64,000 nucleotides of DNA, taken from NCBI RefSeq assembly GCF_001510665.1, contig NZ_LMTI01000004.1, positions 496,001-560,000 of the forward strand, given 5' to 3'. Positions within the stretch are counted from its first letter, which is position 1. Each line of letters opens with the position of its first letter. Both the position numbers and the translations under genes were made by a program. This DNA comes from Bacillus sp. FJAT-27445 (GTDB taxonomy: Bacteria; Bacillota; Bacilli; Bacillales; Cytobacillaceae). Below are positions 17,502 through 26,172 of this stretch, in pieces. Below the pieces are notes generated by a model that saw only the letters and a list, made by a program, of their open reading frames with translations, had not been told where the DNA came from and ran no database searches.

Positions 17502-18473
17502 ATGCTCAACGCAATTAGAAACGGAGAATCATTTGTACCGAATTTAAAAGGGAAGGACTTCTTAAAGCTGGCGGACTTTACATCGGAAGAGCTGGGCTGG
17601 CTGCTTGAAACGGCAGTTCAGCTAAAAAAGGCCCAAAAACAGGGGAAACCTCAGCCATTTTTAAGCGGAAAAGTTTTAGGGATGATCTTTGAAAAGTCTT
17701 CGACACGGACACGTGTATCTTTTGAGGTTGGGATGATGCAGCTTGGCGGCCAAGCCATCTTTTTAAGCACAAAGGATATCCAGCTTGGACGCGGAGAAAC
17801 AATTGCCGACACAGCAAAAGTCCTGTCAAGGTATGTTGATGCGGTGATGATCCGAACTTTTGGGCACGGGCGAATTGAGGAGTTTGCCGAGCATGCTTCC
17901 GTCCCAGTCATCAATGGGCTGACTGACCTCCATCACCCAGCCCAGGTATTGGCCGACCTGCTAACAATCTATGAACATAAAGGGGAGCTTGAAGGCTTAA
18001 AGCTTTGCTACATTGGGGACGGCAATAACAATATGGCGCACTCCCTTCTTGAAGGGGCTGTCAAGATGGGCATGGATATCAGAATTGCGAGCCCGGACGG
18101 TTACGCTCCAAACAGCGCGATTGTAAGCCAGGTGAAAAAAGAGGCAGGCTTGACGGGAAGCAGCGTTTTAATAACCGGGAATCCCCAAGAAGCGATTTCC
18201 GGTGCCGATGTGGTCGTCACGGATGTTTGGACGAGCATGGGACAGGAAGAGGAAGCACAGGAACGCCTTTCCAAATTCGCTCCGTTCCAGGTAAACGATG
18301 AGCTTTGCAGCCTGGCCAACAAGGATTATCTCTTCCTGCACTGCCTGCCTGCCCACCGCGGCGAGGAAGTTACAGCTGAAATCATCGATGGTTCTCATTC
18401 CGTCGTGTTCGACGAAGCGGAAAACAGGCTCCACGCCCAAAAGGCAATCCTAAAAGCGTTGCTGGTTGGATAA
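17502..18473 (+). CDS. argF: Ornithine carbamoyltransferase
   Basis: 323 residues from ATG 17502 (GGAGGGG upstream; the in-frame ATG at 17469 lacks one). Carbamoyl-phosphate motif SSTRTRVSFE, the ornithine-binding HHPAQVLADLLT and the HCLPAHRGEEV motif with the catalytic cysteine are intact. It makes citrulline from ornithine and carbamoyl phosphate. It follows argD by 95 bases without a terminator, so it is probably in the same transcript; carAB, which lies between argD and argF in B. subtilis, is absent here. Confidence 0.95.
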   Translation: MLNAIRNGESFVPNLKGKDFLKLADFTSEELGWLLETAVQLKKAQKQGKPQPFLSGKVLGMIFEKSSTRTRVSFEVGMMQLGGQAIFLSTKDIQLGRGETIADTAKVLSRYVDAVMIRTFGHGRIEEFAEHASVPVINGLTDLHHPAQVLADLLTIYEHKGELEGLKLCYIGDGNNNMAHSLLEGAVKMGMDIRIASPDGYAPNSAIVSQVKKEAGLTGSSVLITGNPQEAISGADVVVTDVWTSMGQEEEAQERLSKFAPFQVNDELCSLANKDYLFLHCLPAHRGEEVTAEIIDGSHSVVFDEAENRLHAQKAILKALLVG

Positions 18474-18548
18474 TAAAACGGATTTTTTAAAAAAACGAAA
18501 CAGAAATAGCTCTTTCCTATAAATCAAATCAACTAAAGAGGTGCAAAC

Positions 18549-19760
18549 ATGGCAAAAGAAAAAATCGTTTTGGCATATTCAGGTGGATTGGACACATCCG
18601 TTTCTGTTAAATGGATCCAGGAAAAGTACGGGTATGACGTTATTGCGCTCGGACTCGATGTCGGGGAAGGCAAGGATTTGGAAGCCATCCGTACAAAAGC
18701 GCTGAATGTCGGCGCAATCAAGGCCTACATGATTGATGCGAAAGAGATTTTAGCAAAGGAATATATTGTACCTGCCCTGAAGGCGAACTGCCTATATGAA
18801 GGGAAATATCCACTCTCATCCGCGCTGTCAAGGCCGCTTATTTCAAAATTACTCGTTGAAGTTGCCGAAAAGGAAGGCGCGGCCGCTGTAGCCCATGGCT
18901 GTACAGGGAAAGGGAACGACCAGGTCCGCTTCGAGGTTTCAATTCAGGCGTTGAACCCGAACCTCAAGGTCATCGCTCCTGTCCGTGAATGGGGAATGAC
19001 GAGGGACGAGGAAATCAAGTATGCCGAGGAAAAAGGAATTCCAATCCCTGTCGACCTCGATAATCCGTTCTCGATAGACGCGAATATTTGGGGACGCGCC
19101 TGTGAGGCCGGCGTTCTTGAAGATCCATGGGCCGAGGCTCCAGAAGCGGCATTCGACTGGACGAATCCGATTGAACTCACTCCGGACGCGGCGGAATATA
19201 TTGAAATCGATTTTGAAAAAGGTGTTCCAACAGGGCTGAATGGCGAGCAGCTGCCGCTTGTCGAGCTGATCGAAAAGCTGAATGAGCTCGGCGGAAAGCA
19301 TGGCATTGGCCGTATCGACCATATCGAAAACCGCCTTGTCGGCATTAAGTCGAGGGAAGTGTACGAAAATCCTGCCGCTCTGATCCTTATCCAAGCGCAC
19401 AAGGAGCTAGAATTCCTGACACTTCCGCGTGAGGTAACCCAATTCAAGACGCAGGTCGATCAGCAGATGGCGAAAATCGTTTATGAAGGCCTTTGGTACT
19501 CACCGCTAAAAGCCGCGCTGGATGCGTTTGTCGACCAGACTCAGGAAGTCGTGACTGGTACAATCCGCGTCAAGCTCCATAAAGGGACCCATATGACTGT
19601 TGGCCGTAAATCTCCGTACAGCCTGTATAACGAAGAACTTGCTACTTATTCGAAGGGCGACGCGTTCGACCATCGTGCGGCTGAAGGCTTCATCAAAATT
19701 TGGGGTTTGCCGACAAAGGTCTATTCCGAGGTTAATAACAAGCAGTCCGTCCTGAAATAG
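18549..19760 (+). CDS. argG: Argininosuccinate synthase
   Basis: 403 residues. The N-terminal ATP-pyrophosphatase loop [14 protein letters not shown] and [14 protein letters not shown] are intact. It joins citrulline and aspartate. AGAGGTG precedes the ATG. The gap to argF is 75 bases with no clear terminator. Confidence 0.96.
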   Translation: MAKEKIVLAYSGGLDTSVSVKWIQEKYGYDVIALGLDVGEGKDLEAIRTKALNVGAIKAYMIDAKEILAKEYIVPALKANCLYEGKYPLSSALSRPLISKLLVEVAEKEGAAAVAHGCTGKGNDQVRFEVSIQALNPNLKVIAPVREWGMTRDEEIKYAEEKGIPIPVDLDNPFSIDANIWGRACEAGVLEDPWAEAPEAAFDWTNPIELTPDAAEYIEIDFEKGVPTGLNGEQLPLVELIEKLNELGGKHGIGRIDHIENRLVGIKSREVYENPAALILIQAHKELEFLTLPREVTQFKTQVDQQMAKIVYEGLWYSPLKAALDAFVDQTQEVVTGTIRVKLHKGTHMTVGRKSPYSLYNEELATYSKGDAFDHRAAEGFIKIWGLPTKVYSEVNNKQSVLK

Positions 19761-19865
19761 GCATTGTGCCGGCTGGACGATTCCAATTAAACAACAATCC
19801 AAACTAAACGTGCGGCTTCCTCTGAAAAATGGGGAAGCCTGCATGTATCATCAGGAGGCAGGCTT

Positions 19866-21239
19866 ATGTCAAAATTATGGGGCGGCCGTTTTACAAAAGA
19901 AACAAATAAATTGGTTGAGGAGTTTACCGCTTCAATTTCTTTTGATAAAAAGCTGGTCGCGGAGGACATTGAAGGAAGCCTTGCCCATGCAAAAATGCTG
20001 GGCGAGTGCGGAATCATTCCAATGGAAGACGTCGAGAAAATTGTAGGCGGGCTCCAAAAAATCAGTGAGATGGCCAAAAACAACGAGATTGAGTTTTTTA
20101 TAGAAGATGAAGATATCCATATGAATATCGAGAAAAAACTGATTGAACTGATCGGCCCAGTTGGCGGAAAGCTGCATACCGGCAGAAGCCGGAACGACCA
20201 GGTCGCAACGGATATGCACCTGTATCTCAGGACCAAGACCAATGAACTGATTGGCCTTGTCGGGAATGTCCAGGAAGCGATTGTCGAGAAGGCGAAGCAG
20301 CATATTGATACGCTGATTCCTGGCTATACCCATTTGCAGCGCGCCCAGCCCGTTTCATTCGCGCATCACTTAATGGCGTATTTCTGGATGCTTGAACGGG
20401 ACAGGGAAAGGCTCCAGGACAGCCTGAAACGAGTAAACTGGATGCCGCTTGGAGCGGGTGCGCTTGCGGGGACCACTTTTCCGATCAATCGGGAACTGAC
20501 GGCCGAAATGCTTGGCTTTGAAACGATTTACCCGAACAGTATGGATGCGGTTAGCGACAGGGATTTCATCCTTGAGTTTTTATCGATTGGCTCCATCATC
20601 ATGACGCATATTTCGAGACTCTCCGAAGAATTGATCATCTGGTCTAGCCAGGAGTTCCGTTTTGTTGAGCTCGATGATTCGTTCTGCACAGGATCAAGCA
20701 TCATGCCGCAAAAGAAGAACCCCGATGTCCCGGAGCTTTTGCGCGGAAAAACAGGAAGGGTATATGGTAATTTGGTTGGCCTCTTGACTGTTTTGAAAGG
20801 CTTGCCGCTTGCCTATAACAAGGATTTGCAGGAAGACAAGGAAGGCATGTTTGACACGGTTGAAACGCTGGAAGGCTCATTAAAGCTGCTTGCCCCAATG
20901 ATTGAAACGATGAAGGTGAACGGAGAAGTCATGCGCCAGGCGCTGAATGAAGATTTCTCAAACGCGACCGATATCGCCGACTATCTTGCGGGAAAAGGTA
21001 TGCCATTCCGTGAAGCGCACGAAGTGATTGGGAAAATCGTTCTCTATTGCATCCAGAACAACAAATACCTTCTCGATTTATCCATGGATGAATACAGGTC
21101 CTTCAGCGAACACTTCCAAGGCGACATATACAAAATACTAACACCAGAACACGTCGCCGGCGCCCGAAACAGCTATGGAGGAACCGCACCCGGCCAAATC
21201 CAAAAACAAATCCAACTCGCCGAATCCTTATTGGCCTAG
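19866..21239 (+). CDS. argH: Argininosuccinate lyase
   Basis: 457 residues. The fumarase/aspartase-superfamily signature [19 protein letters not shown] and the histidine motif [13 protein letters not shown] are intact. It releases arginine and fumarate, the last step. AGGAGGC lies before the ATG. Between argG and argH a GGCTTCC / GGAAGCC stem (19814-19839) lacks a T-run and is not a terminator by itself. A REP-like hairpin terminator follows the gene. Confidence 0.96.
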   Translation: MSKLWGGRFTKETNKLVEEFTASISFDKKLVAEDIEGSLAHAKMLGECGIIPMEDVEKIVGGLQKISEMAKNNEIEFFIEDEDIHMNIEKKLIELIGPVGGKLHTGRSRNDQVATDMHLYLRTKTNELIGLVGNVQEAIVEKAKQHIDTLIPGYTHLQRAQPVSFAHHLMAYFWMLERDRERLQDSLKRVNWMPLGAGALAGTTFPINRELTAEMLGFETIYPNSMDAVSDRDFILEFLSIGSIIMTHISRLSEELIIWSSQEFRFVELDDSFCTGSSIMPQKKNPDVPELLRGKTGRVYGNLVGLLTVLKGLPLAYNKDLQEDKEGMFDTVETLEGSLKLLAPMIETMKVNGEVMRQALNEDFSNATDIADYLAGKGMPFREAHEVIGKIVLYCIQNNKYLLDLSMDEYRSFSEHFQGDIYKILTPEHVAGARNSYGGTAPGQIQKQIQLAESLLA

Positions 21240-21246
21240 TTTGAGG

Positions 21247-21301
21247 GTGCCAGGTACCACTGTGGACATTTTTTGTTCCACTATGGTGCCTGGCACTTTT
21301 T
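21247..21301 (+). terminator. Long hairpin terminator after argH, REP-like sequence
   Basis: GTGCCAGGTACCA (21247-21259) pairs with TGGTGCCTGGCAC (21284-21296), with an inner GTGGA/TCCAC stem, followed by TTTTT. The outer arms (GTGCCAGG/CCTGGCAC) resemble a repeat sequence common in Bacillaceae intergenic regions (recollection, not searched). Confidence 0.8.
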
Positions 21302-21390
21302 GGTTTGTAATAATGCAAATCGGTATCCGTTTTCTCTTATTTAAGGCATAATATAGGAAATCATTTCTTGGATAGGGGGAGTTCATTCCT

Positions 21391-22266
21391 ATGAAGCTTA
21401 GGGTTTCTGCGGTTCAGTATCATCTTCATACGATTTCGTCTTTTGAGGAGTTTGCGGCACAGTGCGAGCATTACATAAAAACGGCGGAGGAATTCGGATC
21501 CGAGTTTGTCTTGTTTCCCGAGTTTTTCACCACTCAGCTTCTTTCAATTGGAGATGAATCAGGTAAAGCACTGACAATCAATGATCTTCCGAATTTCACG
21601 GAACAGTACCGCGAGTTATTTGCCTCTTTCGCGAAAAAAACAGGCATGCACATCATTGGCGGCACCCATGTAGTCGAAAGGGGAGGCAAGCTCTATAATA
21701 CAGCCCATTTATTTTATCCGGATGGGAGAATAGAAGAGCAGGCGAAGCTTCATATCACTCCCACCGAGGTTCATGAATGGAATATGGAGAAAGGTGACAG
21801 CTTCCGGATTTTTGACACGGAAAAAGGCAAAATCGCCATTCTTACATGCTATGATATCGAGTTCCCGGAAATTGTCCGAATGGCCAAGGCGAAGGGAGCT
21901 GACGTCATTTTCTGCCCATCGTGTACCGATGACCGCCACGGATTCCACCGCGTCCGCTACACAAGCCATGCGCGGGCAATCGAAAACCAGGTGTACGTGG
22001 TTTTGACAGGGACAGTCGGAGCCCTGCCGACCGTCGATTTCATGCGCCTTAATTTCGGGCAGGCTGTCGTCATAACGCCGAATGACATCCCATTCCCGCC
22101 AAAAGGACTGATGGTTGAAGGGGAAATTAATGACGATATGATTGTGACCGCCGATTTGGACCTGGAGCTTTTATATGAAGTTCGTGAGCGCGGCTCTGTT
22201 ACAACGTGGCGAGACAGAAGGACCGATTTGTACGTGGATTGGGAAAAATCTGAATCGGAAGGGTGA
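21391..22266 (+). CDS. Carbon-nitrogen hydrolase (nitrilase superfamily)
   Basis: 291 residues. The Glu-Lys-Cys catalytic triad is in place: E44 in LFPEFF, K119 in QAKLHITP, C153 in LTCYDIEFPE. The family hydrolyses amides or nitriles. The sequence resembles the nitrilase half of B. subtilis YhcX, a GNAT-nitrilase fusion; here the GNAT partner is a separate gene placed after it, with a GTGA overlap. The substrate is unknown, but the constant pairing of nitrilase and acetyltransferase in this family suggests successive steps on one amine/amide compound (inference). Confidence 0.88.
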   Translation: MKLRVSAVQYHLHTISSFEEFAAQCEHYIKTAEEFGSEFVLFPEFFTTQLLSIGDESGKALTINDLPNFTEQYRELFASFAKKTGMHIIGGTHVVERGGKLYNTAHLFYPDGRIEEQAKLHITPTEVHEWNMEKGDSFRIFDTEKGKIAILTCYDIEFPEIVRMAKAKGADVIFCPSCTDDRHGFHRVRYTSHARAIENQVYVVLTGTVGALPTVDFMRLNFGQAVVITPNDIPFPPKGLMVEGEINDDMIVTADLDLELLYEVRERGSVTTWRDRRTDLYVDWEKSESEG

Positions 22267-22961
22267 GGAGGATGTACAAAAGCGAATTTTTTGTATACGA
22301 GCAGGACAAGCCGTTTTCCGTATGTATCAGGACTTATAATGAGGACGATTTTGACGGGCTCATAAAAATCCAGTCCGAATGTTTCCCGCCGCCATTCCCA
22401 TCTGATTTATGGTGGAATAAGGAACAGCTGGCCAATCATGTAGAAATTTTTCCGGAAGGCGCGCTCTGCGTTTTAGTGGACGGGGAACTTGCAGGCTCAC
22501 TCACCGGTTTGCGTGTCAATTTTGACCCAGCCCACCCGGAACACACGTGGGAGGAAGTAACGGACAATGGCTATATCCGGACCCACCTGCCTGAAGGGAA
22601 CTCACTTTATATAGTCGATATCAGTGTCAGGCCGAAGTACCGGAAGCTTGGCCTTGGGAAATTGTTGATGCATGCGATGTATCATGTGGTCATAGAACAA
22701 GGCATCGACAGGCTGGTTGGCGGGAGCAGGATGCCGGGCTACCAAAAGGTTGCTTCATCGATGGCCCCTGAGCAATATCTTGAAAAAGTGATGGCGGGCG
22801 AACTGAAGGACCCGGTCATAACCTTCCTTCTCCGTTGCGGCCGTGTCCCTGTAGCCGTAGTGAAAGATTACCTTGAAGATGAAGAATCGGGCAACTTTGC
22901 AGTAATCATGGAATGGAAAAACCCATTTAAAAACGAAGGAGTACCTGGAAATGGAATATAA
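22263..22961 (+). CDS. GNAT-family acetyltransferase
   Basis: 232 residues. GNAT acetyl-CoA motif A is seen in YIVDISVRPKYRKLGLGKLLMHAMYHV (about residues 118-144). The GTG at 22263 overlaps the upstream stop as GTGA, which favours translational coupling; ATG 22272 is possible but sits directly against GAGGAGG. The last 11 bases overlap the next GNAT gene. Likely the counterpart of the GNAT half of YhcX-type fusions. Confidence 0.8.
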   Translation: MRRMYKSEFFVYEQDKPFSVCIRTYNEDDFDGLIKIQSECFPPPFPSDLWWNKEQLANHVEIFPEGALCVLVDGELAGSLTGLRVNFDPAHPEHTWEEVTDNGYIRTHLPEGNSLYIVDISVRPKYRKLGLGKLLMHAMYHVVIEQGIDRLVGGSRMPGYQKVASSMAPEQYLEKVMAGELKDPVITFLLRCGRVPVAVVKDYLEDEESGNFAVIMEWKNPFKNEGVPGNGI

Positions 22962-23622
22962 ACGCATAACAAGCATTGAAGACCCCAACTTCCGGAAGTT
23001 GCATAACCTGATGGGAGAAATTTTCCCACCGGAGGAGGTGCTCGAATACAGCCTGTGGAAGGAACCGCTCGAGGACCCAGGCATCCGAGTGTTTGTCGCT
23101 GTCGATGGAGACGAGGTAGTTGGCGCGACCGAATACCGTTATTATGAAAACTGGAACATTGCCATGACCGACTTTACGATTATCGGCCAGCCTGGCAAGG
23201 GAATTGGCCGCTTCCTGGCCGTGAACCGAATGAAGGACTTGAAGGAACTGGCTAGTAAAAATGGCAAGGAATTATACGGCATGTTCGCTGAAATTTATAA
23301 TCCTTACCGTGTAGAAGACTACGAGTTTGGCGGTGTCAAGGTAATGGATCCTTATGTCCGCCGCGAAGTACTTTCCCATCTCGGCTACAAGCGCCTTGAT
23401 CTTGATTATGTCCACCCATCCTGGGAAAATAATGGGGAGGCTGTTTCCGGATTGGACCTCGGCTTCATGCCGGGCGACGACAGCAAGGATGCCATCGAAG
23501 CTGCACTCGTTGTCGATTTCCTGACTACCTATTACTCTGTCCTGTCCAACAAGCCAAAGGAATGGCTGGATATGATTGAATCACTAAGGGCAAAAGAAAC
23601 CATAGCCCTCCTGCCATTGTAG
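22951..23622 (+). CDS. GNAT-like acetyltransferase
   Basis: 223 residues, GAAGGAG nine bases upstream. The fold is inferred from FTIIGQPGKGIGRFLAVNRMKDL (acetyl-CoA loop G-x-G-x-G-R) and the preceding beta-strand pattern; the match is weaker than for the neighbour. It overlaps the previous gene by 11 bases, so three genes form one operon ended by a strong terminator. Confidence 0.7.
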   Translation: MEYKRITSIEDPNFRKLHNLMGEIFPPEEVLEYSLWKEPLEDPGIRVFVAVDGDEVVGATEYRYYENWNIAMTDFTIIGQPGKGIGRFLAVNRMKDLKELASKNGKELYGMFAEIYNPYRVEDYEFGGVKVMDPYVRREVLSHLGYKRLDLDYVHPSWENNGEAVSGLDLGFMPGDDSKDAIEAALVVDFLTTYYSVLSNKPKEWLDMIESLRAKETIALLPL

Positions 23623-23630
23623 GAAATAGG

Positions 23631-23668
23631 ACGCGCCGCCCTTTTGTTAATGGGCGGCGCGTTTTTTC
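23631..23668 (+). terminator. Terminator of the nitrilase-GNAT operon
   Basis: Eleven-pair GC-rich stem ACGCGCCGCCC / GGGCGGCGCGT followed by six Ts. Confidence 0.93.
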
Positions 23669-23744
23669 TGGTTGGTGGCTAAACACGGAACTTGTATTAA
23701 GACGTTCCAGGTAACAGAAGGGCCATCCAATTGGCTGTAAATTT

Positions 23745-23870
23745 CTGTTAGGCAGAATTATTCTCTAATTTAGCATTAATAATTCTTCGTTTGGCATTAA
23801 TAATTCCTGATTCGGCATTAATATTGGTGATTTCGGCATTATTACCGCCTGATTTGGCATTAATGCCAAA
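23745..23870. repeat. Array B: six units of a 21-bp intergenic repeat
   Basis: Consensus about TTYGGCATTAATAATTCCTGA. The GGC (AGC in unit 2) begins at 23751, 23772, 23793, 23814, 23835 and 23856: exact 21-base spacing. Core GGCATTA is shared with array A at 11069-11193. It fills the gap between the convergent GNAT and M20-peptidase genes. Confidence 0.85.
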
Positions 23871-23903
23871 CATATCAATAAATATAGGTGTCATTTAACC
23901 ATG

Positions 23904-25007
23904 TTATTCCTTAGCACGCCTCTTAAACTCCACCAATCTATCAGATAAAGCCAGTTCGACAAGTATGTTCTGAAAAGCCAGCACTGACTCGATGTCCACG
24001 TATTCCTCATCACCGTGCCAATCCCCGCCAGCGGGACCGAATTCAATCGCCGGTATTCCGTGTTTTGCAAAAAAGACTGTATCCGCACTGCCATGCTGGC
24101 CAAAATAATTGGCTTCCCGCCCGGTATGCCGTTGCACGATTTCGCCCAGCAGTTGCAGGAAGGGGTGGCTGCGGTCTGTATCGACGGGATTTGAAAACAT
24201 TCCAGGAAACAGTTCCGCGCCCTCAATCCCGCTGATTTGGCCTAGAATTTCATCCTTATTCTGACCGGGAAGATAGCGGATATCGAACCCCATCGTGCAT
24301 TGATCAGGAACAACGTTATAGGCCCCGCCTGCATTTATTTTCGCCAAATTGATCGACGGTTTGTCATAGTATTCACTGCTTTCGCGGGCAAAAGGGAGGC
24401 CGAGAATTTCACGGTAAATTCCATATGCCTTCTCAATCGCATTAACCCCTTCCCATGGGCGGCTTCCATGTGCCGGCTTTCCGGCTGCCAGTACATCTGT
24501 ACGGAGAACGCCCTTCGCCTGGTGGGCGATGCCAAGCCCCGTCGGCTCACCGCAAATAGCGAAATCGCCTCTGTAGCCGTTTTCGACAAGGAAGCCTGTG
24601 CAATTGAATCCGCCAATTTCTTCATCTGAAACTATCTGCAACTGAACCTTAATTCCGAGCTCCTTCCCATTAATTTGGGCAAGTGCGGCCATCATTGCCG
24701 CGACACCGGCTTTCATATCAGCCGATCCCCTTCCGTAGATCTTGCCGTCTCGTTCAAAAGGGAAGAACTGGCTGGGCTTTGCGGCAACCACATCGACATG
24801 CCCATTCAGGACAAGGGTGAAATCGCCACTGCCTATTTCGGATACAAGCATAGTGAAGCCATTGTTTTCGAAAAAAGATACAGGAAGGCCTTTTCCGCGG
24901 AGCCAGTCACCGCAAAATCGTACTGCTTTATTAGCCCCTTCAACCGAACTGCTGTCTATGGAAATCAAATCGTTAAGCAATTTAAGTACCAAACTACCCA
25001 TCTCCAT
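23904..25007 (-). CDS. M20-family metallopeptidase (ArgE/DapE/ACY1 type)
   Basis: 367 residues. Zinc ligands and catalytic residues are recognisable: H70 and D72 in LNGHVDVV, D97 in GRGSADMKAG, E129/E130 in SDEEIGG, E154 in CGEPTG and the C-terminal histidine in GGDWHGDEEYV. Such enzymes remove acyl groups from amino acids or cleave dipeptides. It lies near the arginine genes, but ArgJ already removes the acetyl group, so acetylornithine deacetylase activity is not needed and cannot be assumed. The ribosome site before ATG 25007 is poor, and a stop codon directly precedes it. Confidence 0.85.
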   Translation of the reverse strand: MEMGSLVLKLLNDLISIDSSSVEGANKAVRFCGDWLRGKGLPVSFFENNGFTMLVSEIGSGDFTLVLNGHVDVVAAKPSQFFPFERDGKIYGRGSADMKAGVAAMMAALAQINGKELGIKVQLQIVSDEEIGGFNCTGFLVENGYRGDFAICGEPTGLGIAHQAKGVLRTDVLAAGKPAHGSRPWEGVNAIEKAYGIYREILGLPFARESSEYYDKPSINLAKINAGGAYNVVPDQCTMGFDIRYLPGQNKDEILGQISGIEGAELFPGMFSNPVDTDRSHPFLQLLGEIVQRHTGREANYFGQHGSADTVFFAKHGIPAIEFGPAGGDWHGDEEYVDIESVLAFQNILVELALSDRLVEFKRRAKE

Positions 25008-25144
25008 TCAACTATCTAATCAAATTCTTTCTTGTAAAAAAGCCCTTAATACAGTTTGCGTTAGAGAGATCCGGGAAAGCAGCTTAGAAAATAGTAAATT
25101 CCCGCATTCTCCCTCACCTAAACTAATTTTTGGGATTCCTACAG

Positions 25145-25333
25145 TTATTCAGAGGGATATCCACAAAAAGAACGTTATTTTAACAATCATCAACAGACTT
25201 ATCCACTTTATCCACAGACATATCCCCAAATGTTATGCACAAAACCCATATTTAACACTCCCTTATTTTCTTATCGCCACCAAACTTATCCACAATATCC
25301 CCGATATCCACAGTTGTTCACATTTTATTCATA
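25145..25333. promoter_or_regulatory. DnaA-box cluster
   Basis: Perfect TTATNCACA boxes occur at 25208-25216 (TTATCCACA), 25233-25241 (TTATGCACA) and 25286-25294 (TTATCCACA). One-mismatch boxes are at 25145-25153, 25157-25165, 25199-25207, 25304-25312, 25314-25322 and 25325-25333, all in the same orientation; further two-mismatch copies (for example 25220-25228) lie between them. A reverse box, TGTGAATAA, occurs at 25488-25496. No dnaA or dnaN is near, so this is not the usual origin; clusters outside oriC can titrate DnaA or bring promoters under DnaA control (known for B. subtilis). Confidence 0.8.
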
Positions 25334-25370
25334 TACACACTATAAACATAGTAAAATATATAAAAACATA

Positions 25371-25399
25371 TTGAAAGTTTTTAATCGACGGAGTATAGT
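25371..25399 (+). promoter_or_regulatory. doxX promoter (sigma-A type)
   Basis: TTGAAA (25371-25376), 17-base gap, TATAGT (25394-25399). Transcription would start near 25406, leaving a ~120-base leader that contains two palindromes. Confidence 0.75.
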
Positions 25400-25415
25400 A
25401 AGGGTGTAGAAAGTA

Positions 25416-25431
25416 AGTGAAAACATTCACA
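25416..25431. promoter_or_regulatory. Palindromic operator 1 in the doxX leader
   Basis: AGTGAAAACATTCACA: GTGAA-N4-TTCAC dyad just downstream of the predicted transcription start, a roadblock position. It fits Rex (TTGTGAA…TTCACAA) or CRP/FNR-type (TGTGA-N6-TCACA) sites with one mismatch. Confidence 0.5.
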
Positions 25432-25487
25432 AACTTAAGCCATAAACGACAGAACTTATCTCGAAACTATATTTTTTTCTTTAAGTA

Positions 25488-25503
25488 TGTGAATAATTTC
25501 ACA
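25488..25503. promoter_or_regulatory. Palindromic operator 2 in the doxX leader
   Basis: TGTGAATAATTTCACA is an exact match to TGTGA-N6-TCACA and a perfect TGTGAA-N4-TTCACA dyad. Rex and FNR/CRP-type regulators are both candidates. Its left half also reads as a DnaA box on the minus strand (TTATTCACA). Confidence 0.55.
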
Positions 25504-25529
25504 AAAAACTAAAACAGGAGTTGGTTAAG

Positions 25530-26021
25530 ATGAAAAAATGGTACGAAACACCACAAGCCGCAGCACTTTGGACAATCGCCAGAATCTGGCTTGGCCTACA
25601 ATGGGTTGAAGCAGGCTGGCACAAAATTACCGGAGGATTTGATGCAGGAGGTTTCCTTCAAGGAGCCATGGCAAAAGCCGGCGGAGATCATCCAGCCGTC
25701 CAAGGCTGGTATGCTGATTTCCTGCAAAGCGTAGCAGTTCCAAATGTAGACCTCTTTAATGTCCTGATTCCTTGGGGTGAAACACTTGTTGGAGTTGGGC
25801 TGATCCTTGGAGCAGCAACAATCCCGGCCTTAATCGCAGCTGCGTTCATGAACCTGAACTTCTTGCTTGCCGGCACAACTAGCACAAACCCAATCCTTTA
25901 CACAGTAGCATTTGTCCTCTTGTTCGCTGGAAGCGGCGCAACCTACTGGGGCGTTGACCGATTCGCAGTCCCTTATCTAAAGGCGGCAATCAATAAGAAG
26001 GCAGCCGTAAATAAAGCATAA
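25530..26021 (+). CDS. DoxX-family membrane protein
   Basis: 163 residues from ATG 25530 (CAGGAG nine bases upstream; the in-frame TTG at 25521 touches it). Four hydrophobic segments with the family pattern WTIARIWLGLQWVEAGWHKI near the N-terminus and LFNVLIPWGETLVGVGLILG in the middle. DoxX/DoxD proteins are quinone-associated membrane subunits; in Bacillus relatives are induced by thiol or quinone stress (known). The role here is not proven, but redox-type operators in the leader agree with respiratory or stress control. Confidence 0.85.
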   Translation: MKKWYETPQAAALWTIARIWLGLQWVEAGWHKITGGFDAGGFLQGAMAKAGGDHPAVQGWYADFLQSVAVPNVDLFNVLIPWGETLVGVGLILGAATIPALIAAAFMNLNFLLAGTTSTNPILYTVAFVLLFAGSGATYWGVDRFAVPYLKAAINKKAAVNKA

Positions 26022-26030
26022 TAGTACACA

Positions 26031-26062
26031 AAAAGAAGCAGGGCATACCTGCTTCTTTTTTA
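26031..26062 (+). terminator. Terminator of doxX
   Basis: AAAAAGAAGCAGG pairs with CCTGCTTCTTTTTT around GCATA. Confidence 0.92.
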
Positions 26063-26172
26063 ATTTGTTTTTTACAGGTAGAACGAGCTAGAGAGCAGTA
26101 GATTTACAGGGCTTAAAGAGTGGTGATGGTTTTTATACCATATTTAGTATTTACAATTGATACTTCATGAAG

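Noticed and set aside
23904-25007. argE (acetylornithine deacetylase) completing the arginine pathway
   Set aside because: M20 family is broad, and argJ already removes and recycles the acetyl group. Only the family is assigned.
25145-25400. Chromosomal origin oriC
   Set aside because: DnaA boxes and an AT-rich stretch are present, but no dnaA, dnaN, rpmH or gidA genes are near; a DnaA-box cluster outside the origin fits better.
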